Shown here: one piece after another, positions 29,682 through 36,569 of the stretch
How the letters are laid out: every line of letters starts with the position of its first letter
Position numbering within the stretch: position 1 is the stretch's first letter
Program-made: the position numbers and the translations under genes
Virus record (IMG/VR): IMGVR_UViG_3300030012_004314
Span: 12,514 to 49,082 of that record
Length of the DNA: 36,569 nt
Direction: 5' to 3' (one strand)
Source of the DNA: a virus
The notes under the pieces: model-generated
Told to the model about the DNA's origin: nothing
Database searches by the model: none
What the model saw: only the letters and a program-made list of their open reading frames with translations

Positions 29682-29906
29682 TTATCTCCCATAGCCATCA
29701 TAATAGTCATGTGCATTCATAATATTGACTGCACAGTGCCAATCCTTCTTTATATCCTTGAATCGTATCTTGTAAAGCATAGTACCGTGCATATTTTCTT
29801 CATCTTCTACCAATCCTACATCATCAGTATAAACTGTAGTGGGGTAGGTGGTAGTATCGATACGATATACAATATCACCTACTTTAAAGTTGTCTTTCAG
29901 TGGCAT
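29682..29906 (-). CDS. Small SH3-like beta protein (74 aa)
   Basis: A beta-barrel-type sequence starting MPLKDNFKVGDIVYRIDTTT, with the KVGDIVY strand and final YKIRFKD strand expected of small SH3/KOW-like folds; it resembles the C-terminal domain of the 157-residue protein at 27751-28224. The ATG shares a base with the upstream stop (TAATG). No cysteine or catalytic group. Function unknown. Confidence 0.6.
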   Translation of the reverse strand: MPLKDNFKVGDIVYRIDTTTYPTTVYTDDVGLVEDEENMHGTMLYKIRFKDIKKDWHCAVNIMNAHDYYDGYGR

Positions 29907-30118
29907 TATTTTTTTCTCAATACTAGTTTCTTGCCTCGAAAAATCAAGTCTGGGTTTTTAATGTTAGGATTTAATTTCCTAAGCTTCTTTTGGCTGATTT
30001 TGTGCTTGACTGCCAACTCACTTAGTGTGTCTCCATTCTTAATTTGAATAGAAGCAAGCTGTTTATGTGAGCAACCGCTAGCCAAAAGAAGGGAAGCAAA
30101 AATAAGAACACTTCTCAT
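29906..30118 (-). CDS. LysM-domain lipoprotein (70 aa)
   Basis: The N-terminus MRSVLIFASLLLASGCSHK is a lipoprotein signal with C16, followed by a single LysM-like domain (KNGDTLSELAVKHKISQKKL ... LVLRKK), which binds peptidoglycan. So it would tie the envelope to the wall. I chose ATG 30118 with AGGAG 7 nt upstream; a longer frame from 30184 overlaps the upstream gene and lacks a signal sequence. It could aid lysis or superinfection exclusion. Confidence 0.75.
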   Translation of the reverse strand: MRSVLIFASLLLASGCSHKQLASIQIKNGDTLSELAVKHKISQKKLRKLNPNIKNPDLIFRGKKLVLRKK

Positions 30119-30128
30119 TTTATTTCTC

Positions 30129-30443
30129 CTATAATCCATAGACGTGGATGACGTCTTTTGCTTTGTCTTCAAGAATGTTTCCACGAGGGAAGTTGCGAGC
30201 AGGAGCTTTCCAAGAGGCAGCTTTCCAAATCAAGCCGTCCTCTTTGCTGACGAAGAACCAAACGCTTCGGTGGTACTCGCCGCCATCTTGGTAAACTTTG
30301 TAGTATTTACCACCCGACTTGACTTTGACCTCTGGGCGAGGCAACGTCGGGAACTTAGAATCATAGTGATCATTAAGAAGCTCCACGCACTGGTCAAGAA
30401 AGCCGTTCATATGAAACTCAACTTCAGGATTAGCAATAGCCAT
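30129..30443 (-). CDS. Hypothetical protein (104 aa)
   Basis: Not recognised. It has helical residues 1-35 (EFHMNGFLDQCVELLNDHYD) and then a beta-rich, aromatic half (GGKYYKVYQDGGEYHRSVWF). No membrane segment or catalytic motif. The third promoter copy is directly upstream, with AAGGGAGA before the ATG. The lipoprotein gene follows after 10 nt. Confidence 0.6.
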   Translation of the reverse strand: MAIANPEVEFHMNGFLDQCVELLNDHYDSKFPTLPRPEVKVKSGGKYYKVYQDGGEYHRSVWFFVSKEDGLIWKAASWKAPARNFPRGNILEDKAKDVIHVYGL

Positions 30444-30466
30444 TTATCTATCTCCCTTACATTAGT

Positions 30467-30494
30467 ATATTACCACAGCAGGGCTTAGAGTCAA
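30467..30494 (-). promoter_or_regulatory. Conserved phage promoter, copy 3
   Basis: TTGACT (30494-30489), 16 bp, TAATAT (30472-30467), then 5 nt and TGTAAGGGAGA, with AAAAGC before the -35 box. The leader would be only about 15-20 nt. Confidence 0.85.
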
Positions 30495-30511
30495 GCTTTT
30501 TTGAGAATAAA

Positions 30512-30724
30512 TTACTTTTTCTTGTTTTTTTTATTACGCATATACAGAGATTGTTCCCTCTGTAATCTTTTCAAAGCGATCTTTTTCTTTTTGTTTATTT
30601 TCTTCAACATTTCTTTTTGCTTCGATGCGGGCTTTGAGTTTAGCCAAACGAATAGGATTATTGTACCACCAGGCAAAACTAGGGCTAATAGAATAGCAAC
30701 CAGTAGAGTAAATGCTGTGATCAC
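30512..30724 (-). CDS. Membrane protein with Lys-rich tail (70 aa)
   Basis: One transmembrane helix at about 2-30 (ITAFTLLVAILLALVLPGGT) then a basic coiled tail (KKINKKKKIALKRLQREQ). GTG 30724 follows the upstream stop directly (TGAGTG) with AGGAG 9 nt upstream. A competing frame from ATG 30728 gives no recognisable protein. Topology suits a small holin-like or membrane-remodelling protein, but there is no proof. Confidence 0.55.
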   Translation of the reverse strand: MITAFTLLVAILLALVLPGGTIILFVWLNSKPASKQKEMLKKINKKKKIALKRLQREQSLYMRNKKNKKK

Positions 30725-31492
30725 TCATTTGTACTCCTGAATCTGAAGTATAGTATCTGCTGGACTTTCTACGCTATGATAATAAGCGCATTTCATTGCT
30801 ATGTCAAGATCATTTCCATCTTTTATTATTTTATCTCCAAAGAAAACACAATCACTGGGTGACTGTAACATATTTTCAAATGCATAGCTCTTATCCCACC
30901 CTTCCCTTGATATATCTATCGATATTTGACCACCAAGACGAAATGATAATCCCCAGCCTGTGAACTCTTCTCTAAGTTGTTGTATGATCTTTCTTCTTTC
31001 GTTGCTTTTGTTATCCCATAGAACGTAGTCTTCTCTTTGTGATAATGTACAGTTTCGACCTATAACAGAAAAATTGATTTGACTCTCTCTCCAGTCTATA
31101 AAAGTCCCTGTTTTAATTTTAGTATGAGTTTTCGCTGCTATTTTCAACAAGACACTTATTATATGATTTATATCTGCATCACTATAGTGATCTTTTAGTC
31201 TCACTTGATGGATAAGGTCAGGTTCTATTGGTCTTGTTTCATCGTCCATATCTAGGTCGCAGTTATAAACCATTGTTCCGTTACAAGTATAAACCCTGTC
31301 AAAAATACCAAGCAAAACAGTAGTTGGTATTTGTTTTTCTACTTTAGCCAGACTAGCTCCAGTTACAAGATGCTTTTTTAGTCCTGGCTTTAGTGATCTC
31401 AGTTCTAGAATCATTTCATTACTGATTGGTTGCCCACTATCTGTAATAGTTCCATCCATATCAAATATTAGAGCTTTTGGTTGAGTTTTCAT
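30725..31492 (-). CDS. HAD-type phosphomannomutase-like enzyme (eukaryotic PMM family)
   Basis: Would interconvert mannose-6-phosphate and mannose-1-phosphate or dephosphorylate a sugar phosphate. The HAD nucleophile pair D11/D13 sits in IFDMDGTITD. The cap contains NFSVIGRNCTLSQRE (141-154) and the core ends with LGGQISIDISREGWDKS (186-202) and FFGDKIIKDGNDLDI (217-231). These match eukaryotic PMM2 motifs (SPIGRSC, GGQISFDVFPDGWDK, FFGDKTMPGGND) closely, far more than bacterial AlgC-type enzymes. 255 aa is the usual length. It lies in the operon after YeaH-SpoVR-PrkA and a small protein (ATGA overlap). GDP-mannose supply for the glycosyltransferases is a reasonable role. Confidence 0.8.
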   Translation of the reverse strand: MKTQPKALIFDMDGTITDSGQPISNEMILELRSLKPGLKKHLVTGASLAKVEKQIPTTVLLGIFDRVYTCNGTMVYNCDLDMDDETRPIEPDLIHQVRLKDHYSDADINHIISVLLKIAAKTHTKIKTGTFIDWRESQINFSVIGRNCTLSQREDYVLWDNKSNERRKIIQQLREEFTGWGLSFRLGGQISIDISREGWDKSYAFENMLQSPSDCVFFGDKIIKDGNDLDIAMKCAYYHSVESPADTILQIQEYK

Positions 31493-31845
31493 AACATATG
31501 ATCTCTTAAAATTGATGAAAAAATAGAAATATCGATCGGTTTCAACATCAAATAGCCGATGATGTCATATTCATACTCGTTTGATAAAAAATAAGGATTT
31601 TCATCTTGATTAAATGTCACTTTACTCTGTTCTGGGAAAGAAAGAACTGTATAAAAGATGATTTTGTTGCCATTTTGATCTTTTTCGCCATAAAAAGCGT
31701 CAACTATTACACCTAGTCGATCAAAACGCTTGGTACGACATAGTGTACCCAAAGGCAGCGCCTCTGTAGGCAATTCTTCAATGGCATACCCATTTACAAC
31801 GTGTTTTTCTGAAATTTCTGCCTCTTTATTTGTCACAAACGTCAT
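31489..31845 (-). CDS. Hypothetical beta-rich protein (118 aa)
   Basis: Unknown. Residues 30-70 show a small-barrel pattern (LGTLCRTKRFDRLGVIVDAF) resembling SH3-like or CarD/KOW-type folds. No cysteine motif or membrane helix. The start ATG 31845 has only a weak GG. The stop overlaps the PMM-like start (ATGA), tying their expression. An AT hairpin GCTTA/TAAGC separates it from PrkA. Confidence 0.55.
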   Translation of the reverse strand: MTFVTNKEAEISEKHVVNGYAIEELPTEALPLGTLCRTKRFDRLGVIVDAFYGEKDQNGNKIIFYTVLSFPEQSKVTFNQDENPYFLSNEYEYDIIGYLMLKPIDISIFSSILRDHML

Positions 31846-31915
31846 CCCTGAATAACTATGCAGCTATTTTACTTGTAAAAGCTTATTTTTTAAGCAAAAT
31901 ACAATATTTTATGGC

Positions 31916-33859
31916 TTAACTATCTCTCCATAGGTTATTTGAGGCAAATTTGATAACTTCTTCAGCAGAATCTTCATTATATCCATACTCTTCAATCAAG
32001 GTTTTTACCATTTCGTTGTATTTTCCTTGTTGTTTCTTGTCACGGCTCTTAGATTTTGTTACAATTCTTGAAATTTCTTTTACTGAGGATGTTAGCTTGC
32101 TTTCAATAGCCTCTTTAAGCGGTGCGTAACTCATCCAATCCACTTTTTCGCCCCTGCGGAGCTTAGAAAACATATAAGCAGTAATATCTACCCTGAAGTT
32201 GTCTCTTGCTGTGCCTACAATACCGATTTGTTCCTCGATAGAAGCCATAAAAGCCTCATCAGGATTGATTTCTTCATTTGTTACACGATCTTTTACAGTA
32301 TTCATATTGACATAAGCTTCAGCATGGTCAAGATAGTTATTGAAAAGCGATTCTGCCTGCTCGTCATAAGCAGAAACAAAGGCTTTTGTTATTTCCTTCT
32401 CTAGGATGTTCAAATATTCGTCGTGAAGAGTCTTACCAAGGAACTCAAGAAGTCTATTTCTGTCATCCTCAACAACAATCTGATCTTTTACTTGCTTGAT
32501 CAATGCTTCTCGAATAGAAATAGGTGTTACCATATTCTTATCACTATCAGATAAGGCAGCATCAATAGCTTTCATAATAAATCGAGTAGAAATTCCAGTC
32601 ATTCCTTCATCTCTAGCCTCATCTCTAAGGTCATTGATATCTACTTTTTTAACATGCCCCTTTTCAATGACCTCTTCACCAGCATAAAGCTTCATCTTGG
32701 TCAATGGATCGACCTTGTTTGAAGGATGAAGACGACTCAAGACAGCAAACATAGCAGCCACCTCAAGAGTATGAGGAGCAATGTGTCCATCAAAATCAGA
32801 AAGACCTAACATTTTTTCATAAATCTTTTTCTCTTCTGGAACTTCCAAGCAGTATGGTACGTTTACACGGACAATACGATCCAAGATAGCTTCGTTTGTA
32901 TTCTCAGACTTGAATTTATTCCACTCAGCCTCATTGCAGTGAGCTAAAATAACACCATCAAAATAAATCATTGGTCCTTTACCTGGCGAAGGTACTGATT
33001 TTTCCTGAGTAGCGGTAATCATTGTGTGGAGAAACTCGATTTCATTCTTGAAAACCTCGACAAACTCAACGATACCACGATTACCAACATTAAAGGCACC
33101 ATTTAGAGACAATACTCTTGGGTCATCTTCTGAGTAGAGATCGAGTTTTGAAATATCTTCACTACCAACAAGGATTGTTACATCTTGACTGTTAGCATCC
33201 ATTGGGGGAACAACGCCGACACCACGGCGACCACGAACAGAATAGGAAGACTGAGTAACAGGCATAGACATATAATCATTATTAAACTCTTCTGCCAGCC
33301 TGTGACGACAAACTGGGCATAAATCGCCTTCAATCTTTATGCCGTATATCTTGTGGAATTCATCACGCAGAGATCTTGGTATCAAGTGTAGTGGTTCTTC
33401 GTGAATTGGACAACCATCAATATGATACATTGGCTCAAGCATCTCTAGTGCAGATTTGATATGCTCCATAAGGGCGGATTTACCAGCACCTACAGGACCG
33501 AGAAGTAGGAGTACTTGGCGACTTTCTTCGCCTTTCATAGCAGCAGAGCGCAAGAAGCGCATAATCTTAGCAAGGGAGCGTTCCATACCGAAAAACTTGT
33601 CTTGAAAATAATCATAGGTACGAACTTCTTCGCCACCAAACAATTTGTTGCAGCGGGAGTTAGTAGTTGACATTCTAGTGACACCTTTATCAGCCAATAC
33701 ATCATAAAGTTTTTTATGGGCTAAGTTAGCTACAGATGAATCCTTTTCTACAATCTTGAGGTAATCTTCCATAGATCCAGAGAACTTCTCTGTTTTTTTT
33801 CTACCTTTATGCTTTTCTATAAGTTTTAAAAACTTATCTGATTTTGTTGATTTAGACAT
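31916..33859 (-). CDS. prkA: PrkA/YeaG-type AAA+ serine kinase-protease
   Basis: A full-length 647-residue protein. The N-terminal AAA domain has Walker A GPVGAGKSA (121-129), the LIPRSLRDEFHKIYGI segment (about 160-175) and a CPVC pair (about 183) seen in the PrkA family, then the PrkA C-terminal domain with ITATQEKSVPSPGKG and IYFDGVILAHCNEAEW (about 300-320). PrkA is reported as a stress-related protein kinase and, in B. subtilis, a protease-like regulator. In E. coli yeaG works with yeaH in stationary and nitrogen-starved cells. The start follows the SpoVR stop after 3 nt with GGGAG. It is the third gene of the trio. Confidence 0.93.
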   Translation of the reverse strand: MSKSTKSDKFLKLIEKHKGRKKTEKFSGSMEDYLKIVEKDSSVANLAHKKLYDVLADKGVTRMSTTNSRCNKLFGGEEVRTYDYFQDKFFGMERSLAKIMRFLRSAAMKGEESRQVLLLLGPVGAGKSALMEHIKSALEMLEPMYHIDGCPIHEEPLHLIPRSLRDEFHKIYGIKIEGDLCPVCRHRLAEEFNNDYMSMPVTQSSYSVRGRRGVGVVPPMDANSQDVTILVGSEDISKLDLYSEDDPRVLSLNGAFNVGNRGIVEFVEVFKNEIEFLHTMITATQEKSVPSPGKGPMIYFDGVILAHCNEAEWNKFKSENTNEAILDRIVRVNVPYCLEVPEEKKIYEKMLGLSDFDGHIAPHTLEVAAMFAVLSRLHPSNKVDPLTKMKLYAGEEVIEKGHVKKVDINDLRDEARDEGMTGISTRFIMKAIDAALSDSDKNMVTPISIREALIKQVKDQIVVEDDRNRLLEFLGKTLHDEYLNILEKEITKAFVSAYDEQAESLFNNYLDHAEAYVNMNTVKDRVTNEEINPDEAFMASIEEQIGIVGTARDNFRVDITAYMFSKLRRGEKVDWMSYAPLKEAIESKLTSSVKEISRIVTKSKSRDKKQQGKYNEMVKTLIEEYGYNEDSAEEVIKFASNNLWRDS

Positions 33860-33862
33860 TTT

Positions 33863-35179
33863 TTAGAACTCCCATTCTTCGTCTTCTATGATTGTTGTAA
33901 ACCTTATATTTCCAGACCATAAATCATTTATAAAAGAAAATACCTTATTAGCCTCTGCTAGTTCAAGATCTCTTCCATCGTGCTCGTGTTCCAGGATTAG
34001 TGTTCCGTCTTTTGTAAGTTCTTTCACCATTATCACGGGAACTGAATTGAGCCCTATATTTTTAATTAGCTCGTCACGGATGGTTCTCCAGCTTTCTTGC
34101 CCAGAAACATCACGTATTCGAGTAACTCCGTCTGTACGATTTGTAGAGTAAGTAAATAAATTCAACTCTTTGCATAAATCAAGATCGAAGTATGTTTTAA
34201 TGAAGGTTTCATCATTATGTGTCTCTCTTACACGCAAACATTCCTCAAACCCCATTGTGTTTTCAATATGTTTAAATATTTTATACCCAAGATGATAAGG
34301 GTTGACTCTACCTAAATGAGGTCGTATGACTTGATTATGAAGGCGAATAAAAGAAAGATAATAATCATCAGGCATATTCAACTCCTGAACAATCTTTTCA
34401 TGCATTAAAACCGCCCAACCCTCATTCATCACTTTGGTAAGTGCTTGCGGAACAAAGTAAGATGATTCGTCAGCGACAATATTAATCAAGTCTCTCTCCC
34501 AAGAATCAAGCATTGGGTTGTGTTCAGCAAGGAACTTGAGAAGGTTTTGATCTGGTTCAAGTGGTACCTTATTCAGATCAAAGTTATCCCATTTTCCGGT
34601 GGTATCATTGAGAACTAAATTTTTATAATACTCTCTTAGTTTTTTATGATCCCTTCTTTTTACTCCAGGAGTTCGGGGCACCTGATATCTGATTGAGTGG
34701 CAAGCGTCAAGTATATTTTCTACTTTCTCAACACCTATATTGGGATCTTCCATATATTTCTTAACTCTTTTCCCAGCAGCCTTAAATCGATCCAAAACAG
34801 TATCAGCACGAGTTTCAGAAAACATTCTATTATTTTTGAAAAAATCACTGTGACCAACACAGTGTGCCATTGTTAGGATATGAGTAGGCATAGGGTTCTC
34901 AGTCATCAGATATGCAATACTGGGGTTGGAATTGATAATCATTTCATACGGTAAGCCAGACATACCCAAGTTATATTCTGTTTGAATGCGATCAAAAGAT
35001 TTTCCATATGACCAGTGCCTATAATGCGTTGGCAGACCTGAATAAGCCATGTGACCAATCATTTCTTTATAATCACATATTTCATATGCTATTGGGTACC
35101 AATCTAGACGAAACTTTTCTCCAAGTTCACAGATTTTATCATCCCAATCTTGAAGTTCTTCCATAGACCAGTCAGCCAT
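33863..35179 (-). CDS. spoVR: SpoVR/YcgB family protein
   Basis: A 438-residue member with the family's N-terminal signatures DWYPIAYEICDYKEM (about 26-40), SGLPTHYRHWSYGKSFD (about 47-63), YNLGMSGLPYEMIINSNPS (about 69-87) and the MAHCVGHSDFFKNN block (about 105-118). It continues through SYFVPQALTKVMNEGWA (about 230-246) and NPYHLGYKIF to a charged C-terminus. SpoVR affects spore cortex formation in Bacillus and its E. coli homologue YcgB is a starvation protein; the biochemical role is unknown. GGAGG overlaps the end of the YeaH gene just before ATG 35179. The protein is intact. Confidence 0.93.
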   Translation of the reverse strand: MADWSMEELQDWDDKICELGEKFRLDWYPIAYEICDYKEMIGHMAYSGLPTHYRHWSYGKSFDRIQTEYNLGMSGLPYEMIINSNPSIAYLMTENPMPTHILTMAHCVGHSDFFKNNRMFSETRADTVLDRFKAAGKRVKKYMEDPNIGVEKVENILDACHSIRYQVPRTPGVKRRDHKKLREYYKNLVLNDTTGKWDNFDLNKVPLEPDQNLLKFLAEHNPMLDSWERDLINIVADESSYFVPQALTKVMNEGWAVLMHEKIVQELNMPDDYYLSFIRLHNQVIRPHLGRVNPYHLGYKIFKHIENTMGFEECLRVRETHNDETFIKTYFDLDLCKELNLFTYSTNRTDGVTRIRDVSGQESWRTIRDELIKNIGLNSVPVIMVKELTKDGTLILEHEHDGRDLELAEANKVFSFINDLWSGNIRFTTIIEDEEWEF

Positions 35180-36367
35180 TTACTTGCCTCCAAACAGTTT
35201 CTTGAACGATTTCCATATATCATTATGAGTACCAAGTCTAACTTTTTTAAAAGACTTGTCTTCCAATGGTGTAACCTTGTCCCAAAGTAGTTCGACTGAT
35301 CCGAAAGTTTGAAAGAAGCTACCGTGTTCGTACTTTGAAATTTCGCCAATCTCAGTATAGCACATCATCTGGTTCATCTCTTTTAGGCGTTTGAAAGATT
35401 CTATAGCATTATCATTGTCTGTAGACCAGTTATCCCCGTCACCACAATAGAATGTATAAATATTCCAGTTGTTTGGATGATATCTTTTTTCAATGATCTC
35501 TTCCGCTTTTACCAATCCTGTAGAGACAAGCGTACCACCACTGGGAGCCCTCGTGAAGAACTGTTCTTCATTTACCTCGAAAGCTTCAGAAGTGTGGGAG
35601 ATAAACACCACGTCAACTGAAGAATACCTATGGTTGATAAATTGGTATAACAAGAAGAAGAAACTACGAGCTAAAAACTTTTTAGACTTGGTCATAGAGC
35701 CAGAAACATCCATAATAAAAAAGATTACGGCTGTAGTATTGTCTTTTTGCACAGGAGCTATATGTTTGTACCTAAGATCACTCTCATGGAAAGTGAAGCG
35801 ATCATCACTTTCTGGGTCGTGTGTACCAGCTTTTATAGCAGCCTTTTTTCTTCTAATCTTTTGTTTTATTGTTTCTTTTTTTGATAATCTTGGTCGAATA
35901 CCATAAGGTCTTTTACCTTTACGCTTCATTTTCTCTTCAGTGATAAACTTGAAGCGCTTCTTCTCTAGATCTGGTAAGTTTAGGTCTGCAAATAAGTATT
36001 CTGCCAACTCTTCCAAGGACATCTCAATCTCATACATCTCTTCGCCGGCTTCATTCCCAGCTTTATCGCCATTGCCCTGTCCTCTTTGTTTTTGTTTCTT
36101 ACCTATCTGTTGACCTTCTTTTATATCGTGCCCTTGGGCAGAGCCAACCTTTTTATTATTTTCATTACTTCCATAAACAAAACGATGCTCTCTAATACCC
36201 TTTACAGGTATCCGAACCTTCTTGTTTCCGTTTTGTCCGATAATACTTTCTTCAGCAACAACATCTCTTATGCTATCTTTTATAGCACGTTCGATCTTTT
36301 TCCTGTGACGAGAACGATCAGCAGATGATCTATCTGCAATTGTCTTGTGTTCTTTGAAAGTACTCAT
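35180..36367 (-). CDS. yeaH: YeaH/YhbH (UPF0229, DUF444) von Willebrand A-like protein
   Basis: 395 residues. The Arg/Lys-rich N-terminus (DRSRHRKKIERAIKDSIRD) matches the family, as does the YEIEMSLEELAEYLFADLNL segment (112-131). The A-domain begins AVIFFIMDVSGSMTKSKK with metal site D220-x-S222-x-S224, and FTRAPSGGTLVSTGL (about 268) holds the T/S of the metal site. Members are genetically linked to PrkA and SpoVR in many bacteria. AGGAGG stands about 10 nt before ATG 36367. It is the first full gene of the trio; the order here is YeaH, SpoVR, PrkA. Confidence 0.93.
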   Translation of the reverse strand: MSTFKEHKTIADRSSADRSRHRKKIERAIKDSIRDVVAEESIIGQNGNKKVRIPVKGIREHRFVYGSNENNKKVGSAQGHDIKEGQQIGKKQKQRGQGNGDKAGNEAGEEMYEIEMSLEELAEYLFADLNLPDLEKKRFKFITEEKMKRKGKRPYGIRPRLSKKETIKQKIRRKKAAIKAGTHDPESDDRFTFHESDLRYKHIAPVQKDNTTAVIFFIMDVSGSMTKSKKFLARSFFFLLYQFINHRYSSVDVVFISHTSEAFEVNEEQFFTRAPSGGTLVSTGLVKAEEIIEKRYHPNNWNIYTFYCGDGDNWSTDNDNAIESFKRLKEMNQMMCYTEIGEISKYEHGSFFQTFGSVELLWDKVTPLEDKSFKKVRLGTHNDIWKSFKKLFGGK

Positions 36368-36432
36368 ATCATATAGACCTCCTAATAAGTAGTTTTATTC
36401 GAAACTATTCGGGAGATCTAATATTGTATGGT

Positions 36433-36569
36433 TTACATCCTGCTTCGCTTTTCAGCAGCCTTAAGTTTTAGCTGTGCAGCTAGTTTCTTTTTCCAGGAAT
36501 CCTGGTCACGAAGAACGTTTACTTCGTTTGATTCCATATCAAGAGTCTTGGGATCTTCAATAGCAACAA
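36433..36569 (-). CDS. C-terminal end of an unidentified protein (partial)
   Basis: A frame enters at the right edge and ends at TAA 36435-36433. The visible 45 residues are charged and Lys-rich (DSWKKKLAAQLKLKAAEKRS) without motif. It lies 65 nt upstream of the YeaH gene and may belong to the same operon. No identification is possible. Confidence 0.55.
   Translation of the reverse strand, partial: VAIEDPKTLDMESNEVNVLRDQDSWKKKLAAQLKLKAAEKRSRM

Noticed and set aside
29487-30047. Plus-strand frame of 186 codons
   Set aside because: It is antisense to two short genes and the structured RNA candidate; hydrophobic content comes from A-rich minus-strand codons.
30534-30728. 64-codon minus-strand frame overlapping the small membrane protein gene
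   Set aside because: The alternative frame gives a clear transmembrane helix plus Lys-rich tail and follows the upstream stop; this one has no coherent features.

Overview
This window most likely comes from the genome of a large, AT-rich, tailed (T4-like) bacteriophage. The evidence is dense, nearly one-directional packing with 1-4 nt start/stop overlaps, several large proteins that look like virion parts, a tail lysin, a T4 gp55-like late sigma factor, a group of seven tRNA genes and a tmRNA gene. No rRNA, ribosomal protein or core-metabolism operon is present. A lipoprotein with three MopE-type metal-binding motifs, common in Myxococcota, Bradymonadales and other former Deltaproteobacteria, hints at a host from that broad group; this is inference.

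Layout, all on the minus strand unless stated. Positions 1-7.6 kb hold tail/baseplate-like proteins (a giant partial protein, a repeat-poor structural protein and an M23 tail lysin), then the late sigma factor, a small membrane protein and an FmdB-type zinc ribbon. Positions 7.6-13.7 kb hold three glycosyltransferases, a Cas4/RecB-like Fe-S nuclease, an HExxH metallopeptidase and a PIN-PhoH ATPase. At 13.8-14.3 kb is a complete tmRNA gene with terminator, promoters and TTAACA repeats. Positions 14.3-20.2 kb hold an acidic protein, a 1,110-residue multidomain protein (ligase-like KxDG, a possible PD-(D/E)XK domain, NMNAT/cytidylyltransferase) and small virion-like proteins. At 20.2-21.1 kb is a lipoprotein trypsin-like protease. 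At 21.2-23.2 kb is the only plus-strand cassette: three exported or membrane-anchored proteins ending in the MopE/von Willebrand A lipoprotein. At 23.2-26.9 kb are a Lys-rich protein, a J-domain-like protein and a LamG/Ig/coiled-coil fibre with a strong internal ribosome binding site.

Positions 27.1-29.5 kb hold tRNAs for Ser, Glu, Ala, Thr, Arg, Ile2-or-Met (CAU) and Val, plus a compact TilS. Positions 28-30.5 kb carry very small genes driven by three copies of one promoter (TTGACT, 16 bp, TAATAT). At 30.5-36.4 kb are a eukaryotic-type HAD phosphomannomutase-like protein and the YeaH-SpoVR-PrkA trio, which in bacteria belongs to stationary-phase or sporulation stress physiology. The C-terminus of one more gene lies at the right edge.

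Taken together, the accessory part looks like a programme for keeping translation and the cell going under stress. It has its own tRNAs, an AUA-decoding tRNA with its lysidine synthetase, ribosome rescue (tmRNA), a PIN/PhoH RNase-helicase candidate and a kinase/SpoVR/YeaH module. The sugar genes (PMM-like and glycosyltransferases) may modify a surface or DNA. These functional links are inferred from gene content; all calls come from reading motifs by eye, without database searches.
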